This document shows positions 1 to 11,842 of a DNA stretch of 64,000 bases, in pieces. The position numbers and the translations under genes are program-made. The notes under the pieces are model-generated. The model was not told the DNA's origin. It worked only from the letters and a program-made list of their open reading frames with translations, and ran no database searches. Location: positions 23,727,925 through 23,791,924 of the forward strand of contig NC_132878.1 of the NCBI RefSeq assembly GCF_030463535.1, written 5' to 3'. Source of the DNA: Salminus brasiliensis (taxonomy: Eukaryota > Chordata > Actinopteri > Characiformes > Bryconidae). The stretch's first letter is position 1; the number at the start of each line of letters is the position of its first letter.

Positions 1-5
1 CCTTA

Positions 6-286
6 GAGCTGGGCAATATGATGATATTTTATCGTATCTTGATACATTTTGTTAGCGTGAATTTCTAAGCATATGGAGGACACTGTTAGTGCTTAATAAA
101 CACTGATCAGCTGCAGGTTTCATTACTAACAGTGTAATTAGACTGGTTTAATTAGGTGAAGAGCAGCAGATGTTGAATAAAAATCACTGTTCAGTACGGG
201 AGAGTATCTGAATAGTAGTTTATAATAATCTGTTGCTACTGATGTTTTTAGTCTGTGATTACATTATTTTTACCCTATCGCCCAGA
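6..286. mobile_element. hAT-like MITE, copy 1
   Basis: Non-autonomous DNA element of about 280 bp. The left end reads GAGCTGGGCAATATGATG and the right end, on the other strand, reads CTCTGGGCGATAGGG, giving imperfect terminal inverted repeats of the GGGCTGGGCAATAT type common in teleost hAT-like MITEs. The interior shares blocks with the copy at 6577-6836: an ACACTGATCAGCTGCA-like stretch, TTTCATT, GAGCAGCAGA and AAATCACTG. It has no coding capacity. Family assignment rests on end sequence; the target duplication was not resolved because the element lies at the window edge. Confidence 0.6.
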
Positions 287-1632
287 GAGTAGGAGATGAG
301 GTAGAGTGGTGATCAGGAGACAGGTCATACTGAGTAGTGCTGTTTGTAACTTGAAATGCTTCATTTTGATGCCTCCATAATTCTACTAAGCAAAATGCAC
401 AAGTCTGCCATGATTAATCTACAGCAGAAAATATTGATTAGAACATGATTAAATGTACAGTGTTGCTCTCACAGCAATCTCAGAGACAAGGAAATCTGCT
501 ACACCATCACAACAAAGCAATTAGTTACAGCAGTGCTGCAGGACCCTGAGGTGAACTGTCAAGTAGCCTAAGCCCCCTCCAAAGTCCAAGCTATACAAAA
601 TTTGGTGAGAACTCTCCTGGTGAGTTCTACATCCAAATCCTTCTTCCAATTCAAAGTTCAGTGCTTCAAACGGCCGTGTCAGACAGAGAATGCGAAATAG
701 CCTGAAGATGAAACACCACTTTAGTCCCCATCAGCACTTTTATGATCAAAAAGAGAGATAACACATGAAAATGCAAAACGTAAGGGATAAAAAGGCTGAC
801 TCTACAGCGATTTCCAGAGTAAGGCCCAATTTGCATCTCCCAGCTTCCGAGTCTACTTCGCTTTTATATCGCAGTGTCGTTTAGCAAATGAGAGCTACGA
901 GCTGACACTTTTGTGATGTGGCGTTCATGAACTACTGACTTTCTCAGAGTAAGCGCTGGAGCCAGAGTAACCTCATGTATATTTTACAGTGCGTTTCATC
1001 TCTCCGAGCAGCACAGTCCCAATGGAGCAGGGCTTCCTGTATGAGTGGGGTCAGTGTTCTGAATGAATAAACACTGCAGCAACAAGCTCCCATCAGTGCC
1101 ACAGTCAGGACTGACTCTGTGACCTCATCTAACCTCGGTGTAAATCAAAGACAACTGGTAAAAAGCAGGAATGAAACAGATTAAAAATTGCTTTTCTTAG
1201 GGTAATTTTTACCTTCACTTACTGAGACAGAGAGGTGCCTTATATACACATTGGCACCTTGTGGAATATATTTATAATAACATCTTAATCTAATTAGTAT
1301 ACTACAGAAGTACACTGTAAAAAATGAAACAGAAGCAGCTGACATTCATTGACAAATAAAATGATCATAAATTTTATCTATCATTAAAGGATTTGCCACT
1401 TGAGTACATCTTTAAGTTTGTGCAATAAAATAACAATAAAAGAAGAATTCAGTAAAACCTGGTTCAGTAAAAGTGGTTGTAGCAGGCTGACATATTTCAT
1501 TCAGCCACAAAACTGTAAGAAAGAACAGAGCACTGTGGCTGATTAGTCTAATGCCTTTTTCTATGGTTTCACATGATTTCCAATTGTATGCGGGACCAGA
1601 CTCCAGACCACAAGCCATGGGTATCTGGCAGT
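287..1632. other. No gene seen; non-coding stretch
   Basis: No splice-flanked open frame, RNA gene or clear transposon was recognised here. The 68-codon frame on the - strand at 1412-1618 has no recognisable motif or convincing splice sites. Probably intron of the - strand gene whose promoter is near 11.1 kb, or intergenic DNA. Confidence 0.5.
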
Positions 1633-1914
1633 ATTGCTGGACGATAAGACCTCAAATCAGTATCACGATAATTGAACATTTTACCTTGATTCTGATTATT
1701 GAGTGATTATAGAAGCTGCTGCAGTTGGCTCTGTTTGAGTTCTCCTCCATGTTGCTTCCATGTCGCAGACTGGACAGGATGGAGTCCCGTGACTACACGC
1801 GTGGAAGTATGTTTTTAAGGGGACAGTACATGAACACACACAGTGGAGAAAGTACTAACAGAATAAAAATGTATATATTAAGAGATTAATGTTTGATTAA
1901 TTGCCCAGCCCTAT
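1633..1914. mobile_element. hAT-like MITE, second subfamily
   Basis: The right end reads ATTGCCCAGCCCTATC, the inverse of the GATAGGGCTGGGCAAT end seen in fish hAT-like MITEs. The left part has the matching GGACGATAAGACCTCAAA and ATCACGATAATTGAACATTT sequence. About 280 bp, non-coding. The left terminus is degraded, so the exact start is approximate. Confidence 0.55.
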
Positions 1915-3679
1915 CACAGCAAGAAACTTGTACTTTTACATGTGAGAAAGATAACAATTAACAATACTTCAACCCTGTCACGGTGGTCTGAGAATTACCT
2001 ACCAAGTTGTACGTATATAATATGTACCAATATGTAGCACTTCTCCCTCCCCCAAGCACATTCAACAGTCACATTATTATTGATCTCATTTCAGTAGATG
2101 GGTGTCTTGCAAGTGTTTTGCTATGATTTGAATGCAATAAATAAACAACTTTCTTTAGAACCTACAGTAAATTACTTTTTACCATCACCGAGGCCTTTTC
2201 CCACAACATCTCAGTTAATCATCAGCAGGCATATGCCTCCTCATCATTGATGTAGACTGTTAGACTGTTTGACATATTTGATGTTCTTGTATGCTGTGGT
2301 AACTGCTCCAACTGCTTTTAAATCATTGCAAACATACACACCCACATCTCACATTAGACCATGTGAGATACTAATATACCGCCCTGTTTACACGGTTTAC
2401 CCTGAACAGGTAGAGCTGCCCTCCTGCAATAAAGTCAAACAGCGCTGTTTCTTTACAATAGTTTTACATTCAGCTGTTTCAACCTCATGGCCATGAGACA
2501 TTCACTGGTTAGGCTAATTAATTTTTTTAGCACAGTGTAGCATAACCAAACAATATGGATTTAATTTCTATCCAGACCAGAACTGACAGACTAATATTTG
2601 CCATCCTTATTTGTGGGCTAGGCGCAAATGACATTTGTATGGATGGAATTCCACACAGTTACCCAGGCTGAGTGTGATTTGCACAGCAAGTATGCAGTCC
2701 ATTTCCTGTGCACATTCCTCTGCCCTGGGTCTAGACCTGCCAAAAATACAGACGTGCACTAAACTTTAGGTCTCTATCCCGGGAAAAGTGATGAGCTTCA
2801 ATCAACTTAACAGTTACGCTCACCAGAAAGCCTTTTATGTGCCCTGGACATGAGGCAACCTTACAGCTCAGCTACTCTATACATTGTGCCTGCTGCATAT
2901 TACCTGACCAATGCATATAGCCTCCATGGTACAGTATTCTAAAATGCTTTACGGCAAGACTGATGACCTCTTAGCAGCTGCCTTACTCTTTTGACGTAAA
3001 TTAGAAGGGGAGACTTGCCCAGGTTTCTAATTTTCAACAGGGCGAGCCACTTGGCGAAGGCAGGAACGGGGCGAGCCAGACATACAGGCCAAGTCAGAGG
3101 AAAGAAAGAACAATTCATCACAAGTCGTCAGAGACGCTGAAACACAAATCCATCTGCCAGCCACAGTAAAAACTATATGAATTTAAATATTTAGAATAAA
3201 AGTTCACTTGATAAGACGTAACAGGGTAGTATCATGGATTTTATTTATCAAACTACTCAGAGCAAGGGTGCAGATCTAGAATCAACCCTACTTTTTATTT
3301 CACATAAAACATTGCAACTCATCATTTATGTTTTTAAACACCATTTAATAACAAAATACCAGCTGCCCTTTACTCTTGCAACATTTCATGATGAAGGGAC
3401 TATCAGATATATTGATAAATAAAACAAGCCACAATACCTTACATTAAAGTCATGGACATGCTTTATTCTTATATTAGGTTCCCTTTAAATATACAAGGTT
3501 TTCTTACAACAGAGACAAATGTTTACATACACAACTATCAATACTACCTAAAAGCTAGCCTTTTACTGTGAAATCCTATTTGCAAACTTAACAGCAAAGT
3601 AAGGTTACATGTATTGATAAGATCAGTCAAGAATAACTGCATACTTTACGTCTATAAGTAGTAAGAATGTTTCAGATAC
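1915..3679. other. No gene seen; non-coding stretch
   Basis: AT-rich DNA without recognisable genes. Short frames at 2269-2496 (+), 2939-3121 (-) and 3234-3422 (+) show no family motif and no matching splice sites. Likely intron or intergenic relative to the - strand transcription unit. Confidence 0.45.
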
Positions 3680-3762
3680 CTTTGGCTGTACTTCCCTGAG
3701 GCTCGAAAATAAATCCCGTTCGTGCTGCGTCTCCTTGCTCCACAGCCAGACGTCAACAAAAC
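3680..3762 (-). other. Candidate internal exon (83 nt) of an unidentified - strand gene
   Basis: On the - strand a long pyrimidine run ending CCCTTTTCGTCTAG gives a strong 3' splice site, and the segment ends CAAAG followed by GTATCTGA, an acceptable 5' splice site. The 83-nt segment is unusually CpG-rich for its surroundings. Two reading frames are open, one of them containing VDVWLWSKETQHERDLFSS; neither was recognised and neither contains ATG. Spliced directly to the exon ending at 10993 the joined frame stays open back to a stop near 11085 but without a methionine, so it could equally be a second 5'-UTR exon. It may also be a chance pairing of splice-like sites. Confidence 0.35.
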
Positions 3763-4628
3763 CTAGACGAAAAGGGAGAGAATGTGCGTGGCATGAAGCA
3801 GACATACAGTCTTTTCTCCCAGCTCATACAGAGAGTGCCAAATCGGAACACGTCCTTTCTCTACTGCCCTTATCTCTGCAATTAGAGCCAGCAAGGGAAG
3901 GACGTGCCCCTTTGGAGCTGCGCTTTCCTGGGTACTAAAGCACTGATCTGCCTGTAGGCCTGCTACTCTATAACAGGAGCCAGAAATTGAGAGAGAGAGG
4001 GAGAGAGAGAGTGTGAGAGAGAGGGATAGGAAAAACAGCAAGACGCTCCAGAAGCAGAGCACAGAAGAATTAGGCCTACTTTAAGGGAAACCAGTCAATA
4101 CAAAAAAAAAATCTTACAAAAGCTCAAAACAGCGACATTAGACTCTTTTGAGCTGTAGGCAGTTATATTTGTTGTGACCTTGATAAGACTACTCCAGAGA
4201 ACTTGCCAGTCTAAAATGCCCATGGGATGAGCATTAATGATGATAACGGGAATCATGATACACGTGCCAGGAGTGCGGCTTGCTGGACCACTTTACAACT
4301 ACAATATCCAGGAAACAATCTGCCTAGGAAAAAAACAAGAATGTAACTTGGGTGGACTCTTTCATATTTTGGAGTCACCTATCAGCCAGCATCTAAAACG
4401 CACATGGATCTTCATAAACAAAGAAGACAACATAACATGCTTATGATCATTCTTGTATATTTGGGTTTCTAAAGTAATTACTACTGCTGTTAAGGCCGCA
4501 TTACATTTTGTTTGTAAAGGAAATATCGATATCACAGAATAAGCAACCGGCTGTTGTTTAAGACAAAGCCCAGACATTCCTGTACATGCGTTGCTCTGCG
4601 TATTCTGATTATTTAAAGGAATTCACGT
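3763..4628. other. Non-coding stretch with a purine-rich tract
   Basis: Contains a GA-rich tract (about 3989-4030) and otherwise unremarkable AT-rich DNA. The 99-codon - strand frame at 3763-4062 is low-complexity Leu/Ser translation of that tract plus intron next to the candidate exon. No other feature seen. Confidence 0.5.
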
Positions 4629-4810
4629 TAGGGCTGCACAATAGATTATATCTACCCAATAATATTTATTTTACTCCAATCTTGGACACACAGAAGGCAT
4701 TATTAGTATCACGTTGGATCACTGACTTCCCATGAAAATCCTGTTTTTAAAATTTTGCAATAAAAAAACATTGCAATGTCAGTTTTTTTTCAATATAATA
4801 TTTATATAGA
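4629..4810. mobile_element. MITE end fragment (GGGCTGCACAATA type)
   Basis: Begins AGGGCTGCACAATAGATTATAT and continues with a T-rich stretch and ATTGCAATGTCAG, matching the general layout of fish MITEs that start GGGCTGCACGATAT. The far end is not clear, so only a partial copy is claimed. An opposite-oriented end, TTGCACAGCCCTAG, occurs near 33885-33898. Confidence 0.4.
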
Positions 4811-5569
4811 ATGTAACTAATTCTGAAACATGAAAAGCTATATTTTACAGCTATTTGTAAGAATGTTATTGTCATTATTAATCTAGCCCAGTGCCATATA
4901 TCACAAATGAAATATGTAGAGCACCTACGCTAAAGAAAGATTATGCATTAGGCTTGGCTTTCACCACAACATTAGCTGCTGTGAGCTGTCTACTAGCATT
5001 TCTTTGTAATGTACTGATCACTACAGGGCAATGTAGTGGTCTGCCATAGTGTGTGTAGCCTGCATGTGGATATATATTAGTCTGTGTTGAAGGGGGAGAG
5101 TAGCATGTGTGGAGACAGCAATACTGCAGTGCAAGCTATGACAAGGGAAGGTGACTGCAATAAAAAATCCTAGAACCCTCCCCCCCTGTTTCATTCAAGG
5201 ACACACATGCTAAAGCAAAACACACTATCCTGCATACATATTCTCATGTCAAGCTCATGTCACATGTAGTGATTCTAAACAATCAAGGAAGCCCCCAGAA
5301 TCACAGCCTAGAATCTGGACAAACATGTAGTCATTTATGAACCGAGAGCAACATGCATAACATATAAGAAAGAAAGAAAGGGGCTATGCTAGTCACCTTA
5401 TCAACCTGGCCAGTGTTAGTTGTAAGAGGAAACAGTTTTTCTAACAGTCATCATTTGAGCTACTTGTGAGTGAGACATGAACATTTTTCAGATTTGATAC
5501 AATTTTTGGTTTATTTCATTTTTTTTTTTTTTTTCATTGTTTTTGTGTTAAAAAAAGGTCTAGAGTCCT

Positions 5570-5663
5570 GACTAGGACTGTGTAATGGCAAGAACCTGGA
5601 GATGGAATAAGAATCACAATACAGAAGTTAAGATTCAGTATACTGCTATATTGTGATACTTTA

Positions 5664-5667
<4 letters not shown>
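5570..5667. mobile_element. MITE-like fragment next to a TA microsatellite
   Basis: CTAGGACTGTGTAATGGCAAG followed by AGAATCACAATACAG and TATTGTGATACTTTAAGAC resembles a diverged GGGCTGGGCGAT-type fish MITE arm. It is truncated by the adjoining TA repeat. The assignment is by resemblance only. Confidence 0.3.

Positions 5668-5755
<88 letters not shown>
5668..5755. repeat. (TA)n-(CA)n compound microsatellite
   Basis: About 36 TA dinucleotides followed by about 8 AC dinucleotides, uninterrupted. A - strand frame through it is a low-complexity artefact. Confidence 0.95.
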
Positions 5756-6576
5756 AATATTAACATACATACATACATAAATATACCAGAAATTACTTAC
5801 ATTAATCATTAAGCCCAGGTATGGCATGTGTGCTGGAAGTGGTGAGGCATGCAAAAACTCCAATGAATCTGTTTTAACACAGGGAAGGAGTACCATGCAC
5901 CGCGCCTCTAAACATAACGGACATATAAACCTTTTAACTTCCTCTTATGTTTTCTATGGGAATTTATTTTTGCCCGCCTACACACACAGACATGTCCACT
6001 ACCAATGAGAATAGACCACCCCTGCTTCTCTCACACAGCTGGACCTACCCGCTTCTTTCCAGAGGCCAGAGACTATTTATAGCTACTCCATTCCCCTTGA
6101 GCGTATGTGTGTGTGTGTGTGTGTGTTTGATTCTGTTTCTGTAATGAGCCCTGTGCCGGAAAGGGGACGATGTGACTGGGAAACAGATCAGCTACTACGA
6201 GGACAATATGGTAGAAAGTTTACTGAAAAATTAAGTAACCTGATCATTCATTCGTTCTCAACATGAATACAGTAATTGGGCTGAATGATACTGGGGGGGA
6301 AATGTTATTTTGTCACATTTTAGTTTTTTTGCAGTTCATATTGGGATACTAGAAAAATAAAAAAGGAGCAAAAAACATACCCAGATAATTAATCCCAAAT
6401 GGAACTAATTATTACTTGATCAGTGAAAAGGGTGCGCTTTGAGGGGCAATTAAAGCAGCAGTTTAGCATTCTATTTGGGGACAAAATGGACAATACAACA
6501 AAGCCCAATCATGTTGCTATGTATTGCAATTGCAGCATACTTTTCAATATGGAAACATATTACTTCACCTCTGATG
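5756..6576. other. Non-coding stretch
   Basis: Holds short TACA repeats, a (TG)n run near 6105-6126 and no recognisable gene. Frames at 5826-6144 are short and lack splice or domain support. Confidence 0.45.
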
Positions 6577-6836
6577 TAGGGGTGGGCAATAAACAATATT
6601 TTATCGATAAATTGTGTTACTGTGATACTGTGATATCATCAGTACTTAAAGAACACTGACCAACTGCACATTTCATTTTAAAGAGTGTTTAATTAAATGT
6701 AGTGCAGCAGATTTTTAAATACAAATCACTGCACAGAGTATGGAGAATCTGACACATTGTTTGTCTGCATGTCAATTTATCATGATAAATATTATGTGTT
6801 ATGATATAATACTTTTATCATATTGCCCCCCTCTAC
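6577..6836. mobile_element. hAT-like MITE, copy 2
   Basis: Left end TAGGGGTGGGCAATAAACA; right end on the complementary strand TAGAGGGGGGCAATATGATA. The inverted ends and about 260-bp size match copy 1 (6-286), and the interior shares a run of similar blocks in the same order. Non-coding. The 78-codon frame at 6423-6659 simply runs into it. Confidence 0.65.
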
Positions 6837-6874
6837 TTTTATGTGATGTGGTTAATAATTGCCCTGCTTTATTT

Positions 6875-6990
6875 TAGGGATGCACCAATCCAACTTTTTT
6901 TGTTCCGAAACCTATATGCGGAGGCAGAAACTTTGAGTATCGGTCAATACCCAAAACCGATCTTATACTATTGCTGAATAAACCATATAC
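6875..6990. mobile_element. MITE fragment (TAGGGATGCACCAAT type)
   Basis: Starts TAGGGATGCACCAATCCAAC and contains AGTATCGGTCAATACCCAAA, the signature of the TAGGGATGCACCGAT family of vertebrate hAT-like MITEs. The right terminus was not found, so this is probably truncated or diverged. A similar piece, GGGCTGATATCAATATCTGA, occurs at about 8624-8700. Confidence 0.45.
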
Positions 6991-7584
6991 TTCACCATGT
7001 GGGAGTGACTTAAGGCATCAGGATTAAATGAAATTCAGTATGTGAGACCAAAAAAAAGAGCTAGCAGATCCTTCTCCTTATATGATAGACCAGGTTACAG
7101 GTGCAAGTCTTCAATTGAACAGTTCAGCTCTAGTCTCTATCAATTGCTGAAAACAGCAAAAACAGCAAGGTTGCGTTTTTTTTTTTTTAATGGCGACAGG
7201 AGATTTAAATCTGGAATATTTCGTTACAAAAAACATGTAATCTGTTGTTTTGGACACTTTTTCAGCCATATCTGCCAGCATGTGTGCCTCTGTGTGTGAG
7301 AGATCCCCTGCTCACCCCTCCAACCTGCTCTACTCCTGAGTAAACAGAGCAGGCTGCTGAAGGTGATGTGTATGGAGTTTAGCTGTTTTTCTCAGCTGGA
7401 TTACTTGCTGGTAGTTGTTGACAGGTCAAGGGTGCTGGTTAGATATGGTAAGTCCTGATGCTTGCTATATGTGTATCATGCCTGTAAGTTACTCTGATCC
7501 TGAATTATGAAGCCTAGAAAAACAGCGGTGCAGGAGTAGTTCATGCAGTCAAACTAGAGTACATAAAGTACAATGTTCTTTACA

Positions 7585-7966
7585 CCTGGGTTGGGTGATG
7601 ACATGACATAAATGACATATGACATAAATACACTAACACAATATTTCATTATCACAACACGTCACAATATTATCCGACATCTGATATGACGTGGAATGGA
7701 TTAAAAAAACAACAACAACAACAAAAAAAAAACAGTGGGGGCATGTTTTAAAAAGCACATAGTTATTTAGCATCTCACAAACTGCACTACACTAAATCCA
7801 TTTAACCAAGACTAATTGTGCTCTATTTGTAACGAAGTACGCAGTTGTTCAGTGTAGAAGTACTGATTAAAGCCACTATACACTGAGAAAAGCATGTTGT
7901 GACATTTTGGTTATGTTATTTATCATAACAATGACATAAATCAACATACTGTCCACCCCTACTGTC
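7585..7966. mobile_element. hAT-like MITE, inverted diverged copy
   Basis: The right end, read on the - strand, is GTAGGGGTGGACAGTATGTT, similar to the end of the 6577 copy. The interior read on the same strand has GTACTTCTACACTGAACAACTG, corresponding to the GTACTTAAAGAACACTGACCAA block of that copy. The left end (GGGTTGGGTGATGACATGAC) is weakly matched. Orientation is opposite to the other two copies. Confidence 0.45.
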
Positions 7967-10699
7967 ACCTGTCAACAAATGAATCTACTTTATCTAAGAA
8001 TGAAGAAAGTCAATCAACTATAAAAAAAATATGAAAACCTCAGCTTCTAGAGGTTCCAGAGTTTAAAAAACAAAATTCTATTCTTCACGTGTTCAAAAAC
8101 TGCAGAAAACTCTGCTCTGTCTCCTTGGAAAGCGTGTGCTTTACCCTACTATCAAATGATGACACAGTCTTTTCTCTCTGGTTTAGACCGCTACATCTAG
8201 GACAGCGTGTTCTAAAGCGAGCTCACAGCCCTAAACGCTCCAGACACAATCCTTGCTCTTTCCGCTTCTTAGATAGTTTGGCTTGAGTCAAGTCAAGGGT
8301 GTAATTACCTACAAACAGCGTCTACAAAACCAGCAGAGGAGTGATGTTTTCTATGATGTTTTTAGCTACTTTGTAGTTCCATGAAAGGAAAACAGAAAAG
8401 GCAAATACTGACAAACTATATTTGGCTGTTTTGAGGGTTACACGTCCACAAATGTCCAACAGCAAATGCTACAGGCTCAGATTTTCCCTCATACTGTGGC
8501 TGCAGTGCCATTTAATCATACTAGAGCAGTGGATTCTCATAAGACCATCTGTAGCCTTGCTTAAGCTCAGTCTTCAAGCTTCTGTCAAAGCCAATTTTGA
8601 AGAACATGCAGATATGGGACTTGTGGGCTGATATCAATATCTGATATTTTATGTAGGCCTAAATATCTGACAATACTGATACACAAACACTGGAATTAAA
8701 CTGGGACTACAGTCCTATTCCAACATGCTTAGTTTTACACGGGGAGGTGGGGTAATGTATTTATTACCTGAGATTTTTCAAGATTTTATTTCTGGTTCAA
8801 TGTGCCATTGTCAGTCATTTTTACACACTGCAAGCTGCCGCAGCAGTAAAGAATTTTACATTCTGTAAAAAGAGTATTAGTCCAGGGCGAATCAACATGT
8901 GGCTAAATTTTCCATCATATCCTGCATTTTTTCTCAAGTATGGAAGGAATCCAGAAAGCACTGGCACGGATACGGATTTGTGGCAAATCTCAGGTACAAC
9001 ATTGAAATCCAGAAGACTAGGGCTTCTCAGAGGCACGATGATCTGGCACCTTTAGTTAAATCATCGTGTAGCAGAGCCTATGGCCTACATATTAAGAACA
9101 TGAAGCCTGCTAATTCCTTAAACTAAAAGACATTTTACTAATAAGTGGGTTATATGATTGTTATTATCCATCAGTGGAAACATGACGTTTTTTGGAGATG
9201 ATGGCCATGTCTAAATTGAGTAGCTATTTCTACCTCTGGCATTTACGCCAAGATTTCTTAGGTTCACAGACGTCCTGTAGTACAATTACATTACTGCATC
9301 TCTCTATGTAAAATCCATCCAATCTATCCATTAAATCCAGAAAGAAATGCAACATTCATTTCTGCAGAGTTACAAATGCAGTAAAAATAGTAACATTCTG
9401 CTCTATTGGGGTTCAAAAAACACTTCCTTAATTATTGGTCTGAAATATCAGTCAAATCTAATCTAATCTAATCTTTTGGGTCATTTGTCAAGCAGATATC
9501 TGTTAAAGCCAACATCTTACAGGATCTTACTGCATATCTATTTGTGAAATACAAACTCTGAAAGTGTTCAAACATGTAAGCATCTGACGCTGATATACAT
9601 AACCCAATCACTGATCAGCTCAGTTATGTTTCAGGGATGTATCAATACAATGCATCAATTCCAGCATTATACGGTGACTAGCATGCTAGCTTGTGGTTTG
9701 TTTGTTAGATTAGGGAATAACATACTGTATTATCATGTGGCAAACAAACCTGATATTGTACATTTATTATGCTCCAATAAACTGAAAATTAAAACATTAA
9801 CATGAGGCACATTTTCAGCCACTCATTTCTATTAGTGTAGCTACTGAAAAATGAATGGGATCGAGACACTACTGAATGCTTTCAAATCTACTTCTGAATT
9901 TTGTGAATGGTCACTACTCCCCTGCTCTTCTCTATGATCAAGCATATCAAGGATCAGCCATGCCCCTTTCCCTTGTACTCATTCCTCATTATCAGTCCAC
10001 TGGTTTCTTGGTCTCCCTCTATTAACTAATCAATATGGTAAAAAAACAGAAGTGTAGTGTGCGGTTGCATCATTAGAAAGGCTACATAGGGGACTTTTGG
10101 AAGGGGGGGGGCTGCTTTCCAACCTTGCTAATGAGTTTTAAGAAGCCTCTTCAGCCTATTTTAAACACTTCAAGTCTCCCATCACTGTTTATGAGCGCAT
10201 GCTGTGGCTACATTCTCCTGTAAGAATGGCAGGCCTGCTATAATATGGGTCATAATGAAGCATTTAAAGACCCATTAAAGAAACAGGCGGCAGCTCCTCA
10301 CAGATGCCTACAGTAAAACTGCAGAGGTTGCTGCCGCTGCATATTATTTTAATGAGGAGCAAGTGGAAAACTGAACGTGGTCTTCAGAGTCTCACACACT
10401 CCCGCTTTGCCTCAGAAAACTGACGTACACACGGACATGATCCACAGGGCTGTGACGCTGAAAAGGGGCTGAATGGATGGGAGAAAGCTGCTGCAGGTCC
10501 GCTACTCACTGACTGTCATTCACAATTTGCCTTAGACGCTTTCGTAGGCACGCCTGAAGCCCCATATTCCAACTTAAGACCACCTTTTTCAAACCTGGTC
10601 TGACAAACCGCTGGACTGAGCCGACTTTTCCGCAGTATACCCACATCCTTCGCCGTTACACACATATATCTCCATATTTAGCTAACAGCCGTCTCTGTT
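7967..10699. other. Non-coding stretch, probably first intron of the - strand gene
   Basis: No coding exon recognised. Contains a MITE-like fragment near 8624-8700, a short (TCTAA)n run near 9453-9472 and an unusually ordered set of complementary octamers at 10287-10360 inside a block that looks less random than its flanks. Confidence 0.45.
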
Positions 10700-10992
10700 T
10701 CCTGCGCTGTGGAAATGACAGAGAAGTGTCGTTAACGAGCAGCTCGGCGTTAGCTTCCTTGCTAAATCCCTCGCGCCAAATCGCCAAACGGTCCGTTGGT
10801 TTGAAAAAAGTGCGTTGAAGTAACGTTAACTGTCAACCGCCGCTCCACGTCACCTACGTCCCACCGGCAACTGCGCACTTTACCCACACAAAACGACACA
10901 CTCATACACTCTCAGTCCGCGAGCAGACGATAAAGTGGACGTGTGGGAGCTGAAAACACGTGAAAAACACCCAGGCGGCTGTTTGTACTCAC

Positions 10993-11110
10993 CTGTTTCT
11001 TCTGGACGCTGCTGCTGCTGCTGCTGCTGCTGCTGCGTTTCTACAGCCGTTGGAGATGCTGCTGCTGCTCGAGCGCTAGTGTGAAATCACCCGTCAGAGG
11101 GCGCGCGCGC
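10993..11110 (-). other. Putative first (5'-UTR) exon of the - strand gene
   Basis: On the - strand the segment ends AGAAGAAACAG followed by GTGAGTAC, a near-perfect donor at 10992. Upstream lie two CAG runs (nine and four units) and the ZNF143-type element, so the start is likely somewhere between 11060 and 11130. No ATG-initiated frame runs through the donor: frames starting at the ATGs near 11124-11131 end in stops within the exon. It is therefore probably untranslated. The gene was not identified. Confidence 0.5.
11008..11069. repeat. (CTG/CAG)n trinucleotide runs
   Basis: Nine GCT units at 11008-11036, then 21 bases, then four GCT units at 11058-11069. On the transcribed (-) strand they read CAG and sit within the putative first exon, directly 5' of the splice donor. 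Confidence 0.9.
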
Positions 11111-11155
11111 GCACGCGGCTGGTGCATTGCATGCTGGGTAATGTAGTTTCACGGG

Positions 11156-11777
11156 TTTTTTGAGGCATATAAACTAGAGCGAGTCCGAAAATTAGGAACC
11201 AAGTTAAAAGATTTATAATGTATATAATTTTATTTACTTACCAATAGTTTAGGCCTAGGCCTAGTTTTATTTGTTAAAACACAGAATTATTGGTTGCTGG
11301 CTTATTAAACTTGCTGCTATACGCTTTTTATTGCATAGAAGGGCACTGCTTGTAATGGAGGCCCACTGGCCAACGTGTCTATCTTTTAGACCTCCATAAT
11401 CCATATGTATATACTTAGTTTTTAATGTTTTTACTTTTTGTATTGTATTGTAGTGTTATTGTTTAATTAACCTCCAATAAACCTTGTTTCAGCCTAATGT
11501 TCATATATTAGCAGAGATAATAAGTTTATAAAACCAGAGACAGTAAGTTGTACTTAACACAGGAAAGAACAGAAAACACACTCATTTAAATGTATATTGT
11601 TAGAGAGGCTATTGGGCAATTGCTAAATTATATATAGCATATTCATGCCAAACACAGAATTCCTCGGTCAAGCCCAAAAACTTCTCTTTACTTTACTTTA
11701 CATTAACTTTTCTCACAAAATTCCTAATAAACTGCAGACAGGTCCCCTTTAAAGATATTGCACTGGCCCCTCAATTC

Positions 11778-11842
<65 letters not shown>

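Larger units (their letters stand above)
10700..11150 (-). promoter_or_regulatory. CpG-rich promoter of a - strand gene
   Basis: The local CpG density is far above the rest of the window, ending abruptly near 11155. On the - strand, 11129-11148 reads AACTACATTACCCAGCATGC, a close match to the ZNF143/THAP11 ACTACA-TCCCAGCATGC core-promoter element, which usually lies just upstream of or at transcription starts. A GCGCCAAA E2F-type octamer is at 10773-10780, downstream of the first donor. No TATA box is apparent, as expected for a CpG-type promoter. Direction is taken from the adjoining splice donor at 10993. Confidence 0.7.
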
